The notes: generated by a model from the sequence alone, not told the origin. DNA of 44,614 nucleotides from Lachnospiraceae bacterium (GCA_014799405.1 JAAVIA010000055.1:1-44614); one strand, 5' to 3'; shown: positions 23,637-33,294, counted from the stretch's first letter. Numbers and translations are program-made.

Positions 23637-23662
23637 CATAATACAATATAGACGATTTTAAA

Positions 23663-24208
23663 TTATCCAAGTACCATATATTGATAGTATTTAAATAAAA
23701 AAAATCTCGAAAAAAATCCTTCACACATGACTCCAATTGAAAATAATATAGCAAAAAGTATCAAAATTTTTGTTTTTTCATATCCGACTCCTCCATAATA
23801 GTCATACAGCAATTTTATAATTAAAACATAAACTATGTAATGCGGCAGTAAAAAAATGAGAAGAATCAGCATGCCGTTCATACCCAGATAATAGCTTTGG
23901 ACAGTTGCCATAATTCCAAACATCCCACTCATTAATGCAAGCAAGGTATTATAAACGTATTCCGTCTTAAGCACCTTCATCAGCATCCATATAATGGCAA
24001 GCTGTTTTCCCCGCTTAAATATAATATAGATGATAGACGGCGCCATCCTTGAGGAAAGCACATCTCGCATATCATAAGCTGACAGTGTAAGATATTCAAA
24101 GTCCAATCCCCTCCTTATAAAAAGATTTATCAAAAAGCTTGATAAAAATATTGTGACAAGAAGTATTACTCTTCTTCCACCCCTATACATATAACTACTC
24201 GTTTCCAC
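23663..24208 (-). CDS. SpoIIM-like polytopic membrane protein
   Basis: The 181-residue protein has about four to five hydrophobic spans. LLIFLLPHYIVYVLIIKLL resembles the LPHGxxE-type motif region of SpoIIM, a subunit of the DMP complex (SpoIID-SpoIIM-SpoIIP) that remodels peptidoglycan during engulfment. Primary similarity is weak and the assignment rests mainly on position between nudF and xerD, the usual spoIIM site. The track start is GTG 24208, very close to its GGAGG; an ATG at 24190 is an alternative. A terminator separates it from nudF. Confidence 0.6.
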   Translation of the reverse strand: METSSYMYRGGRRVILLVTIFLSSFLINLFIRRGLDFEYLTLSAYDMRDVLSSRMAPSIIYIIFKRGKQLAIIWMLMKVLKTEYVYNTLLALMSGMFGIMATVQSYYLGMNGMLILLIFLLPHYIVYVLIIKLLYDYYGGVGYEKTKILILFAILFSIGVMCEGFFSRFFLFKYYQYMVLG

Positions 24209-24220
24209 CGCCTCCCAAAC

Positions 24221-24254
24221 AAAAATAGAGAGTAAAAATACTCTCTATTTTTTA
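24221..24254 (-). terminator. Terminator of nudF
   Basis: AAAATAGAGAGT pairs perfectly with ACTCTCTATTTT around a 6-base loop, with A/T runs on both sides. It follows the nudF stop on the minus strand and so uncouples the SpoIIM-like gene from nudF. Confidence 0.87.
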
Positions 24255-24257
24255 TGA

Positions 24258-24818
24258 TTATATTTTGTTAATTATTCCACTATTTCGCATCTGTTTATAG
24301 GCAAATAACGCAGCAATCGTCTTGCTGTCCACTATTTCTCCTTTATATATGAGTTCAATTGCAGAGTCCACGGAAAGCTTCACGACTTCGATATATTCAT
24401 CCGGGTCAAGCTTTACATTTCCTTTGCTTAGCTCTGTACCAATATATACATCCGTCCTTTCATCAAAAGTTCCGATAGACGAAACCATATTGGCCACATG
24501 ATGCATTTTTTGCGGTATAAAACCGGTTTCTTCCTCTGCTTCACGCATGGCACACGTTATCCCTTTTTCTCCGATGTATGAATAACCTCCGGCAGGTATC
24601 TCCATATCAACAGCGTCTATGGAATTTCTGTATTGCTTAACCAAATACGTATTTTCCTCTTCATCCACAAGGAGAACGCCTGCTCCACCGCCTCTCTTAT
24701 GCTTTATATAATCATAGCAGACAGTATCACCACCGGGAGTTGTAAGATAATCCTTATAGAGCTCTACAACCTTGGCCTCGCAGACCAATTCCATTTTTTC
24801 TCTTTTAAATTCTACCAT
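24258..24818 (-). CDS. nudF: NUDIX hydrolase, ADP-ribose pyrophosphatase type
   Basis: The 186-residue protein carries a complete Nudix box (G-x5-E-x7-REAEEETGF) within GGYSYIGEKGITCAMREAEEETG. The sequence around it (LVKQYRNSIDAVDMEIPAGG and IGTFDERTDVYIG) is typical of ADP-ribose pyrophosphatases, which hydrolyse ADP-ribose to AMP and ribose 5-phosphate. The ATG at 24818 follows GGAGG; the track start at 24830 is the ATG overlapping it. Neighbours spoIIM-like and xerD match the Bacillus order. Confidence 0.92.
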   Translation of the reverse strand: MVEFKREKMELVCEAKVVELYKDYLTTPGGDTVCYDYIKHKRGGGAGVLLVDEEENTYLVKQYRNSIDAVDMEIPAGGYSYIGEKGITCAMREAEEETGFIPQKMHHVANMVSSIGTFDERTDVYIGTELSKGNVKLDPDEYIEVVKLSVDSAIELIYKGEIVDSKTIAALFAYKQMRNSGIINKI

Positions 24819-24923
24819 TATTTCCTCCATAATTATAGTACATTATATCCTAAGTCTTATATACTATAAAATATATATTCGATTATTTCAATAAAAACCG
24901 AAAATATCCAAGGTGTTACTCCT

Positions 24924-25904
24924 CTAAGAAGATGACGAATTCATAATAAGAGCCTCTATCTCGTCCCTTGACGGCATTACCCTGAGTGCGCCCTTCCTCG
25001 TGGTTATCACTGAAGCCCCCGCATTGGCAAAGGTGAGCATACGGGCAAGCTCCTCCTCACTGTAGTCCTGAAGTCCATGTTCCAACACATAATGCAGTAC
25101 AAGTGCACAAAAGGTATCGCCTGCACCTGTAGTCTCAATAGTATTAGGTTGAATAAACGGAAGAACCTTTATACTATGGCTCTTACTAAAGGCAAGGCTG
25201 CCTTCCTTGCCAAGGGATACTAAAATAAGCGGTATGTCAAAGCGTTCCCTGATGCATGCAACACCTTTGACATAGTCCTCCTCACCCGTCAGCCACTGTA
25301 TCTCATTATCAGATATTTTCAGTACATCGCAATGTGCAAGTCCAAACTCAATCTGCTTCTTTGCCTCCTCCAAACTACTCCACAGAGGTTCACGCAAATT
25401 AGGATCAAAGGAACGGATTGCCCCTGCTTCCTCAGCGAGTGCTATGGCACGCTGTGTTGCCTGTCTGCATCCGTCATGCGTCATGGACAGAGAGCCGAAA
25501 TGAAAAATCCTGCTTCCCTCTATCATTTCCCTGCACTTCTCCACCTCTGTCACATCAAGCATCATATCCGCGCCCGGATGTCTGTAAAACGAAAAGTTCC
25601 TGTCACCATCAGGCATAGTATGAACAAACGCCAGTGTTGTATGAATATCAGCATCTGTCAAAAGTCCTTTGGTATCAATTCCGACCTCCTCCAATGCACC
25701 TTTCAGCTGATTGCCGAACATATCACGGCCTACCTTTCCTACGAATGCAACAGAATGGGAAAGTCTGGCAAGCATGGCAAGCACATTACATGGCGCTCCA
25801 CCCGGATTTGCCTCCAAAAGCGGATTTCCCTGCCCGCTAACACCATTTTCGGTAAAATCAATCAGCAGTTCTCCAAGTGCAACCACATCATATCGTTTCT
25901 CCAT
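24924..25904 (-). CDS. scrK: Fructokinase, PfkB family
   Basis: The 326-residue protein begins KRYDVVALGELLIDFTENG and has the PfkB signatures GGAPCNVLAMLARLS and TTGAGDTFCALVL with catalytic Asp. The context, after an alpha-galactosidase and a sucrose-type GH13 enzyme, points to phosphorylation of free fructose at C6. Family members acting on other sugars cannot be excluded. I start at the ATG at 25904, one base after the alpha-galactosidase stop and behind GGAGGG; the track start at 25979 overlaps that gene. Last gene of the operon. Confidence 0.88.
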   Translation of the reverse strand: MEKRYDVVALGELLIDFTENGVSGQGNPLLEANPGGAPCNVLAMLARLSHSVAFVGKVGRDMFGNQLKGALEEVGIDTKGLLTDADIHTTLAFVHTMPDGDRNFSFYRHPGADMMLDVTEVEKCREMIEGSRIFHFGSLSMTHDGCRQATQRAIALAEEAGAIRSFDPNLREPLWSSLEEAKKQIEFGLAHCDVLKISDNEIQWLTGEEDYVKGVACIRERFDIPLILVSLGKEGSLAFSKSHSIKVLPFIQPNTIETTGAGDTFCALVLHYVLEHGLQDYSEEELARMLTFANAGASVITTRKGALRVMPSRDEIEALIMNSSSS

Positions 25905-25905
25905 A

Positions 25906-28107
25906 TTATCCCTCCATACTAACATAAAATGCTGTCGAATCATAACTTGTCTCCGGTATCGGAAGTAAAAGCCCCGCATTCATCAAAGCCGCTCCCGTAC
26001 GTGATTCGAGAACATGTCCGTCTCTGCAGATTTTATACACAGCATCCGCTACTAACCCTTTCAAGCGTACCGTCTTCGGCAGAGGATTCCCATGTACATC
26101 AGTAAACACGACTGCAACATATGCCTCCCGTCCATCTTTAGCCACATATTCCCATGCGGTAAAATCAGAATTCTCAAACGGAGAGGCAATTCTATAATAA
26201 TCCCCAAACTGGAACAATCGATAGTGCTGCTTAAAGGTTTTGACCTGCTCTTTGGCAAGCATCTTATCCTCATCACACATCCGGCTCAAATCCAGTTCAT
26301 ATCCAAAGGTACCCTGCATAGCACAGATTCCTCTGGTCTTAAACGGTGTCACCCGTCCATTCTGATGATTTGGACATACAGAAACATGGGCTGATACAGA
26401 TGACATCGGATATGCAAAGGACGTACCATACTGTATCCGCAAACGCTCTATGGCGTCTGTATTATCACTACACCATATCTGTGGTGTATAATACAGCATT
26501 CCCATATCAAAGCGGCCTCCGCCTCCACTGCAGCCCTCAATCAAAAGCTCCGGATATTTTGTATGCAAATCCTCCAGTATACGGTACAGACCAAGCACAA
26601 AACGGTGACGCACTTCCCCCTGATGTTCCTTCCCCAGTCCTGCACTGTAAACGGCAGCCAGAGAACGGTTCATATCCCATTTAATATATTGGATATTTGC
26701 GGAGTCTAAAAGTGCAAACAGCCGTTCCTCAATATATGAAACTACATCCTCCCTTGTCATATCCAATACAAGCTGAGCCCTTCCTCTGATGGGTTCTCTG
26801 TTTGGCACGACAAATGCCCAATCAGGATGAGCCCTGTACAAATCACTATCCTCAGATATCATTTCCGGTTCCACCCATATACCAAAGGAAAGCCCCATAT
26901 TATTTATCTTATCTACAAGCTCCTTTAGTGTGCATCCAAGCTTTTTCTCATTTACATACCAATCGCCCAAACCGGAGTAATCACTATCACGTTTTCCGAA
27001 CCAGCCATCATCAAGCACCAGCATATCAAGTCCAAGCTCCGCACCCTGCTTCGCTATTGCAAGCAGTTTTTCTGCATTAAAATCAAAATAGGTTGCCTCC
27101 CAGTTATTGACAAGCACCGGACGCTGTCTGTCTTTCCATACACTGCGTATCAGATGATGAAACACAGCGTCATGATAGTTGTGTGACAGGCAACTCAACC
27201 CATTTGGACTGTATCCCAGCATTACCTCAGGTGCCGTAAATATATCTCCGTCAGCTATTCTCCAATCTAATTCTGAATCATCAATTCCCATGACAAGCCT
27301 TGCATGCTCAAGCTGGTCCACTTCTGTCTGCATATGAAAGCCTCCACTGTAAACAAGCGCTGCACCATAGCATTCTCCCATTTCTTCATTCGTGTTTTTA
27401 TCTGCAAGTATGACAAACGGATTATGTTGATGACTGGAGGTACCTCTCGTACTTCTCAGCTCAAAAATACCATGAAACAACGGAACTCTCTCCAAATTTC
27501 TCTCATTTGCATGTCTGCCATGAAAATGAATCAGGTCATAATCGCCACGTGCAAAATCCACGCAAAATGACATCACCCTTGATACACGGATTTCCTTTCC
27601 ACTCTTATTTTCAATAAAAACAGCCCGTGTTATGATATCCTCCTCAAAAAACACACCATAGAGAAGATGGACATAGACATTCTCCCTATCCTCTTTCATG
27701 ACGATTTCCAGTGTTTCCACGTTATCATTTTCCCTAGCAAACAATGCAGGCAGCCCCGGCAGGGAATATTTCCCTGAATATGTTTTGTGAGAATCATAAA
27801 ACAGCATGCAGTCCTTAACACCCTGTCCAAGCTCCATCTCCAGACAGTTGACACGGTAATCACCACTTCCAAGAACAGGGTATTCCTGAGGAAAGTAGTC
27901 CAGAGAATATGTGCGGTCATTATCAGCAGCGGCAATGTTTCCGGAAAATCCCACGTCAGCCGCCATTATCATATACGAATAATCCGTCTCGTCTGTTCGC
28001 CTTCCGTAATAAGTATGCAAAAGAACTCCCTTATCGTCCACCTTGAGCTGATAGGTACTGTTTTTCGTATGAATTGTAAAAACCTTATCTTTAATGATAA
28101 TTCCCAT
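25906..28107 (-). CDS. Alpha-galactosidase, GH36
   Basis: The 733-residue enzyme removes alpha-1,6-linked galactose from raffinose, stachyose or melibiose. GH36 features are clear: an N-terminal beta-supersandwich, then a TIM barrel with VNNWEATYFDF, LDDGWFG, nucleophile Asp near 477 in YIKWDMNRS, GCSGGGGRFD, and the acid/base Asp near 547 in WCSDNTDAIERL. These positions agree with those known in bacterial GH36 enzymes. No signal peptide, so it acts in the cytoplasm on imported sugar. Start at the ATG at 28107 after AAGGAG. It follows the GH13 gene by 20 bases. Gene names used elsewhere include agaN and rafA. Confidence 0.95.
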   Translation of the reverse strand: MGIIIKDKVFTIHTKNSTYQLKVDDKGVLLHTYYGRRTDETDYSYMIMAADVGFSGNIAAADNDRTYSLDYFPQEYPVLGSGDYRVNCLEMELGQGVKDCMLFYDSHKTYSGKYSLPGLPALFARENDNVETLEIVMKEDRENVYVHLLYGVFFEEDIITRAVFIENKSGKEIRVSRVMSFCVDFARGDYDLIHFHGRHANERNLERVPLFHGIFELRSTRGTSSHQHNPFVILADKNTNEEMGECYGAALVYSGGFHMQTEVDQLEHARLVMGIDDSELDWRIADGDIFTAPEVMLGYSPNGLSCLSHNYHDAVFHHLIRSVWKDRQRPVLVNNWEATYFDFNAEKLLAIAKQGAELGLDMLVLDDGWFGKRDSDYSGLGDWYVNEKKLGCTLKELVDKINNMGLSFGIWVEPEMISEDSDLYRAHPDWAFVVPNREPIRGRAQLVLDMTREDVVSYIEERLFALLDSANIQYIKWDMNRSLAAVYSAGLGKEHQGEVRHRFVLGLYRILEDLHTKYPELLIEGCSGGGGRFDMGMLYYTPQIWCSDNTDAIERLRIQYGTSFAYPMSSVSAHVSVCPNHQNGRVTPFKTRGICAMQGTFGYELDLSRMCDEDKMLAKEQVKTFKQHYRLFQFGDYYRIASPFENSDFTAWEYVAKDGREAYVAVVFTDVHGNPLPKTVRLKGLVADAVYKICRDGHVLESRTGAALMNAGLLLPIPETSYDSTAFYVSMEG

Positions 28108-28127
28108 TGTTTTTCTCCTTTCAAGCT

Positions 28128-29927
28128 CTATACCAGCCATAGAAATTCATATGGTCCAAGCAAAATCGTATTCTGGTAAGACCTGATTTGTCTTCCTGTT
28201 ATAAGGTCATGCATCTCGCCCGGTAATCCAAACCAATCAAAGCTTGCTGTGTCAACCCACTGCTCATGCTCCGAAAAATTAGCAAGCACCAGCATTTTAT
28301 CTGCCTTATGGAAGCAGAATACAGCAGAGTTGCATGTTTCTACAGGAATTGCACGATAGTCTGAACTAAAATATATACATGACTTTCTGATTTCAATCAT
28401 CTGCTTCAGTTTTAGGAAAATCTGCCCCTCCACCAGACTAAGGTCATGTCTGTTCTCAGCAAGCTCCCAGTTCATTTTTCCTCTGTGAAGCCATCTGGAA
28501 TCGTTTGCATGCTCCGGTACCTCCTTGTAGCTCCAATCATTCAGTTGACCGATTTCATCACCACTATAAAGCAGCGGAATTCCCGTATAAGAAATAATCA
28601 TTGCATGTACTAGCAATATACGTTTGACCGCAAGTTCAAGCTTATATCCGTGTTTTTCATTTTGTGCCTGCTCCAATCCGCACATAGATGCCAGCGTACC
28701 ACTATTTCTCGCATCTCCTGTGACCGGATTATATTCATATAGCTCTCCCACAGAAAAGCTGCCCGGAAACTGCCCTTCCATGTAGTGAATCATAAACTGT
28801 TTATGCTGCTCCGGGTCAAAGCCCAGACTGTTCAGAATATCCGTCTCAAAGCCCCATCCTATATCATCATGGCAACGGACATAGTTAATCCATATACCGT
28901 CAGCAGGGATTCCATAGTCTTTTGACAGAGAGCGTTCCATCAGACGCACATCACGGGTTGCAAGGGAATTCCACAATAGTACCATAAAGGACGCATTGTA
29001 CATAACATTACATTCCTTATCCATCCCGTTTCCAAAATATTTGACAATCTCAAAGGGCTGTACAATCGCCTCACCGAGAAATACGACACTCGGACATACA
29101 CGTCTTGTAATCTCATACATCATTGCAACCAGCTTGTGTACATTTGGATGATTCATACAGACTGTCCCCAGTTCTTTCCACATGTACGGAATCGCATCAA
29201 GCCTGAATATATCAACACCTTTGTTGGCAAGCGTGAGCAATACCTCAACTATTTTATTAAATACCTGCGGATTCCTGTAATTCAAGTCCCATTGAAACTC
29301 ATAAAACCGTGTCATAACATATTTCCCATACTCAGGATAATATGTGAAGTTTCCGGGTGCTACCCCTGGAAATATCTGCGTCAGATTTTTTTCATATTCC
29401 TTCGGTATGGTATCGTCGTCAAACATAATATACATATCACGGTAATCTTCATCGCCCTCAAGACATTTTTTTGCCCAGATATGCTCCTTCGCCGTATGAT
29501 TTAAGACAAAATCAATGCAGGTGCGGATTCCCTTTTTTCTCATCAGGTCAATAATTCTCGTAAGTATTTCCATAGTTCCGAACCTGTCATCCACCGTAAG
29601 ATAATCTGACACTGCATAGCCTCCGTCGTTGTTTCCCTCTCTGGATTTCAAGAGCGGCATAAAATGGACATAGGTCACACCAAGCTCCGCCAGATAATCG
29701 ATTTTCTTCTCAAAGCCTTCAAGATTATCGCTGAACCTGTCCACATACAACATCATTCCCACCATTTTCTCTGAATGATACCATACATTTCCCATCGTAT
29801 CATATTCCTTAAGCACAGATGGTCTCTGGCTTTTGGCACGGTCCATAATATCCATGAGCTGTCCGTAACGGAACCTTGTTATATCATTGTCACCATAAAG
29901 CTCAAAATAACTCTGTTCTAAATTCAT
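28128..29927 (-). CDS. GH13 enzyme, amylosucrase / sucrose hydrolase-like
   Basis: The 599-residue protein is a GH13 TIM-barrel enzyme. Asp244 (DIFRLDAIPYMWK) is the nucleophile, Glu286 (VVFLGEAIV) the acid/base and Asp354 (NYVRCHDDIGWGF) the stabiliser. NYVRxHDDIGW, NDGGYAVSDYLTVDDRFG and the helical N-terminus are characteristic of amylosucrase-type GH13_4 enzymes, which split sucrose and either transfer glucose or hydrolyse it. Sucrose phosphorylase (GH13_18) fits less well. With the neighbouring alpha-galactosidase and fructokinase it would process sucrose left from raffinose. No signal peptide. GAGGAA precedes the ATG. Confidence 0.88.
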   Translation of the reverse strand: MNLEQSYFELYGDNDITRFRYGQLMDIMDRAKSQRPSVLKEYDTMGNVWYHSEKMVGMMLYVDRFSDNLEGFEKKIDYLAELGVTYVHFMPLLKSREGNNDGGYAVSDYLTVDDRFGTMEILTRIIDLMRKKGIRTCIDFVLNHTAKEHIWAKKCLEGDEDYRDMYIMFDDDTIPKEYEKNLTQIFPGVAPGNFTYYPEYGKYVMTRFYEFQWDLNYRNPQVFNKIVEVLLTLANKGVDIFRLDAIPYMWKELGTVCMNHPNVHKLVAMMYEITRRVCPSVVFLGEAIVQPFEIVKYFGNGMDKECNVMYNASFMVLLWNSLATRDVRLMERSLSKDYGIPADGIWINYVRCHDDIGWGFETDILNSLGFDPEQHKQFMIHYMEGQFPGSFSVGELYEYNPVTGDARNSGTLASMCGLEQAQNEKHGYKLELAVKRILLVHAMIISYTGIPLLYSGDEIGQLNDWSYKEVPEHANDSRWLHRGKMNWELAENRHDLSLVEGQIFLKLKQMIEIRKSCIYFSSDYRAIPVETCNSAVFCFHKADKMLVLANFSEHEQWVDTASFDWFGLPGEMHDLITGRQIRSYQNTILLGPYEFLWLV

Positions 29928-29987
29928 ACTGTTTTATTCCTCTATATATCTTGATTCCTTTATTTCATTCTACTCATAAAATCCGAT

Positions 29988-30034
29988 AAACGGCAGCCTT
30001 AAGCATCAAAGAACATCTGTTAAAGCTGCCGTTT
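29988..30034 (-). other. Strong hairpin inside the galactoside operon
   Basis: AAACGGCAGC and GCTGCCGTTT form a perfect 10-bp stem between the msmG stop and the GH13 start. On the minus strand it is followed by only a short T stretch, so it may be a partial terminator or a 3'-end stabiliser that raises transporter mRNA over the enzyme genes. Confidence 0.6.
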
Positions 30035-30077
30035 TCGAATTTTAAAAATACAATTACATTTCTATACTGCTATTATA

Positions 30078-31037
30078 CTATTTAACTGCTCCATTTACTA
30101 CACCACTGATAATCTGCTTCTGGCATATAATGTAGAATATCAATATTGGCAATAAAGCAAGCAAATAGGATGCAAATGCAAGATTGTAATTTGTTCCAAA
30201 CTGTGTCTGGAAATTAAGCTGTGCCAATGGAAGTGTGTTTTGGTCAGTTCCGGACATAATGACAAGCGGTGTCATAACATCATTCCATGTACTCATAGCC
30301 GTAAGGACCGCAACCGTTGCATGCATAGGCTTCATATTTGGGAAAATAATTTTCCAATATGTCTGCCATGCGGTGGCTCCATCCACACAGGCAGCCTCCT
30401 CTAAAGCTATCGGAATATTTTTCAGATACCCCGTATACAACATCATGTTCATCGGCATAAAGAATACAACATATAAAATAATAACACCAATCCGGTTTGC
30501 AATTCCCATCTGAGCTGTCTGCTTTACAAGAGGCATCATAAGCACTGCAAACGGAACAAACATACCACTTACGATATAAAAATATGCCGCTTTAAATGTC
30601 TTAAGCCTCGCCATTTTTCTTCCGATAACATAGCCTGCCAGGGAATGAAGCAAAATACAGATAACAACTGTCACACCTGTTAAAAGTAAACTGTTACCTA
30701 AGGAATGCCAGAAATCAGTCACCCTCATTGCCTCTGCAAAGTTATCCAAATTCCATTTTTCAGGAAAAGCAAGTGCACCTGCCACATCATTTGTCATTTC
30801 AGCCGGCTTCTTAAATGCAATAATCACAGTCATATACAGTGGAAAAAATACTGTAAGACAGCCGATAACCAATAAAATGTTTATAATCACATTTACTGCT
30901 TTTCCACCCACAGCCCCCTCAGTCTTTTTCATCTTAGGCGGTTTTTTCTCAGCTGCTTTCTCAGTCTCCTTTGGTACAACGCTCTCGGTTGCTACAGTTT
31001 CCTGTATTTCGTTATTTTCACGTTCCTTATTATCCAT
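30078..31037 (-). CDS. ABC sugar transporter permease (MsmG/MalG type)
   Basis: The 319-residue protein has six membrane spans and the EAA loop EEAACVDGATAWQTYWKIIFP that contacts the ATPase. Residues 1-45 are a cytoplasmic Lys/Glu-rich extension before the first span, longer than in typical MsmG. Its ATG overlaps the stop of the partner permease by one base (TAATG), indicating translational coupling. Together with the gene upstream it forms the membrane channel for an oligosaccharide, probably raffinose-type given the enzymes that follow. Confidence 0.92.
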   Translation of the reverse strand: MDNKERENNEIQETVATESVVPKETEKAAEKKPPKMKKTEGAVGGKAVNVIINILLVIGCLTVFFPLYMTVIIAFKKPAEMTNDVAGALAFPEKWNLDNFAEAMRVTDFWHSLGNSLLLTGVTVVICILLHSLAGYVIGRKMARLKTFKAAYFYIVSGMFVPFAVLMMPLVKQTAQMGIANRIGVIILYVVFFMPMNMMLYTGYLKNIPIALEEAACVDGATAWQTYWKIIFPNMKPMHATVAVLTAMSTWNDVMTPLVIMSGTDQNTLPLAQLNFQTQFGTNYNLAFASYLLALLPILIFYIICQKQIISGVVNGAVK

Positions 31038-31951
31038 TATAACTGCTCCTCCTTTCCACCTAAGAATTTCATCTGTAAGAATGAAATAACAACGATTACA
31101 ACAAAGAATACAAATGCATTTGCGCTTTGGAAGCCAAACTGTCCGCCACTCATACCATTATTGTAAATCAAATACGATATAGACTCCGTACTCTGTGAAG
31201 GTCCACCTTTCGTCAAGGACATAATCTGGTCAAACACCATCAATGCATTTTTCATACAGAGTACAAGGTTGATTGTTACAAAAGGCATGATAAGTGGAAG
31301 CGTAATCTTGGAAAACTTTTTCCACCCACTGGCTCCGTCCAGCATACAAGCCTCATATACCTCCTCAGGCACAGTCTGAAGACCGGATATATAAATAATC
31401 GTATTCATCGCAATGCCCTGCCATGCACCTACAATGACAATAGCAATCCACGCTGTTTTGGTGCTTGCAAGAAAACTGTTCTGAAGAAATCCGATGCCGG
31501 TTGCCTCTCCTACAGCAGGTAAAATATAAGTAAATATAAAACTGAATATATAGCCGACTACCAATCCGCCAAGTATATTCGGTACGAAGTAAATACCTCT
31601 AAGTGCATTTTTTCCTTTTATTTCCCTATTCAATCCCATAGCAAGAACAAGACTTAGGAAATTGACTAAAAACGTCATAATCAATGCATATTTAAAAGTA
31701 AATAAATAGGACTTTCCTACTCTCGCATCAGAGAACAAATCCTTAAAGTTACGCAAACCTACAAAGTCATAATTTCCGTAGCCCCTGAAATTGGTAAGAC
31801 CATAATAGAAGCCTTTAATCAGGGGAAGCGTATTGAAACAGAAGAACAAAATTAATACAGGTATCAATATTCCAAGAAAGATTTTATCATTTTTACTCCA
31901 GGTTTTCACCTTTTTTTCCGTCTTCTCTTTCTTTGCTTCATCATTTCCCAT
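31037..31951 (-). CDS. ABC sugar transporter permease (MsmF/MalF type)
   Basis: The 304-residue protein has six spans. The N-terminal segment FLGILIPVLILFFCFNTLPLIKGFYYGLTNF is typical for MsmF-type permeases, and the EAA loop is VYEACMLDGASGWKKFSKITLPLIMP. GGGGGAG precedes the ATG, three bases after the binding-protein stop. It pairs with the permease that overlaps its end. Confidence 0.92.
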   Translation of the reverse strand: MGNDEAKKEKTEKKVKTWSKNDKIFLGILIPVLILFFCFNTLPLIKGFYYGLTNFRGYGNYDFVGLRNFKDLFSDARVGKSYLFTFKYALIMTFLVNFLSLVLAMGLNREIKGKNALRGIYFVPNILGGLVVGYIFSFIFTYILPAVGEATGIGFLQNSFLASTKTAWIAIVIVGAWQGIAMNTIIYISGLQTVPEEVYEACMLDGASGWKKFSKITLPLIMPFVTINLVLCMKNALMVFDQIMSLTKGGPSQSTESISYLIYNNGMSGGQFGFQSANAFVFFVVIVVISFLQMKFLGGKEEQL

Positions 31952-31954
31952 CTT

Positions 31955-33238
31955 CTACTCCCCCTTCTCCTTATATTTCTCTACCTTTGCTATAATATCC
32001 TTATTGTAACGCACCCACTCTGTGTCAAATCTTGCCATGAATGTATCCAATGCATTATCTTTGTTATCCAAAAGGTAAGTCTGAATCATAGCATCAACTG
32101 CCATCTCACTCGGATAATGGTGGTCCTGAAAATCTGCCACAATGCCTTTGTCAATATACTCCCGCATACCGTTAAGTTCCGGTGCAAGCTCAAAATCACC
32201 CTTCTTACAAGGCACTGCACTCTGTGCCTGCAGATATAGCTCAACATTTTCATCCTCAAGCAGGAAACGCAAAACCTCATATGCCTCCTCCTTATGTTCG
32301 CAGTCATCCATGATACAGAACATCAAATCATTACCGGAATTTAATACATTCTTTGACGCATCATCGTTAGCAGGGAATACAAAAGCGTCAATATTAATAT
32401 CCGGGTTTACAGACTTAATCTGCGGAATCGCATAGCTTCCTATGACATACATTGCTGATTCCCCTCTCGCAAAAGCGGTACAGGCATCATTGTAGCTATA
32501 AGCGACCGGATTCGGCTGTGCCCAATTAAGAAGCTCACGCTGCTTTGATGCTACCTCTGCATAATGCTCCGAAAACTTTGTATTTCCGCTGTTTACTTGA
32601 TATGCTAAATCAGATGGACACAAATTTACTGCAATTGCATTCCAAGGTGCAAGACAGGTCCATGTATCCTTATAACCAAAGTAAAGTGGCTGAATGCCTG
32701 CCTGTTCAATGGTATCACACAGTGCGGTAAATTCCTCCCACGTCTCCGGAATCTCCCATCCGTGTTCTTCAAACATATCCCGATTATAGAGTACTCCTGC
32801 CGCATTTGCCATGTATGGCACCCCATATACACCCTCATGCGGAATATACTCTAAATCCTTGTTGATACTCAGATAATTCTCCTTGATGTCAGAAAGTCCA
32901 TCAAAGTCCGATATATCCATTAACATATCGGCATCCAGGAAATTAGCGTAATCAATATCGCCACCGATTCCGATAATGTCAGGATTATCTTCTCTGATAA
33001 ACCTTGTCTTTAAAATTGTCGCTGCCTCATTAGGAGAGTCAATCACTAACTCAATATCATCATGTGTGGCATTGAATTTGTCCTCAAGCTCCTCAAATAC
33101 ATCTACTGCCTCCTGCTTATACTGTACCAGTTCAATTCTGACTTTCCCATCATTGACTTTACTCGTGCTGCATCCACCGGCAAGAAGAGAAATGACCATT
33201 ACAGTTGTAGCAAAAAGTGCACACTTTTTGTTTTTCAT
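31955..33238 (-). CDS. ABC sugar-binding lipoprotein (MsmE-like)
   Basis: The 427-residue protein has a lipoprotein signal (MKNKKCALFATTVMVISLLAGGCSTS) with lipobox LAGGC, so it is anchored outside the membrane. The mature part is a family 1 extracellular solute-binding protein: VFEELEDKFNATHDDIELVI at the start, VPYMANAAGVLYNRDMFEEHGWEIPETWEEF in the middle. It should deliver the oligosaccharide to the two permeases. No ATPase gene lies in the operon; a shared MsmK/UgpC-type ATPase elsewhere is usual in Firmicutes. Confidence 0.94.
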   Translation of the reverse strand: MKNKKCALFATTVMVISLLAGGCSTSKVNDGKVRIELVQYKQEAVDVFEELEDKFNATHDDIELVIDSPNEAATILKTRFIREDNPDIIGIGGDIDYANFLDADMLMDISDFDGLSDIKENYLSINKDLEYIPHEGVYGVPYMANAAGVLYNRDMFEEHGWEIPETWEEFTALCDTIEQAGIQPLYFGYKDTWTCLAPWNAIAVNLCPSDLAYQVNSGNTKFSEHYAEVASKQRELLNWAQPNPVAYSYNDACTAFARGESAMYVIGSYAIPQIKSVNPDINIDAFVFPANDDASKNVLNSGNDLMFCIMDDCEHKEEAYEVLRFLLEDENVELYLQAQSAVPCKKGDFELAPELNGMREYIDKGIVADFQDHHYPSEMAVDAMIQTYLLDNKDNALDTFMARFDTEWVRYNKDIIAKVEKYKEKGE

Positions 33239-33294
33239 CTTTTACCTCCCTCTTTCTTTAATATTATATATTCAAAGTGTTTCCACATATAAAT

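Noticed and set aside
25332-25922. 196-residue plus-strand ORF over the fructokinase gene
   Set aside because: It is antisense to a well-supported PfkB gene; the translation is rich in Cys/His/Arg, as shadows usually are.
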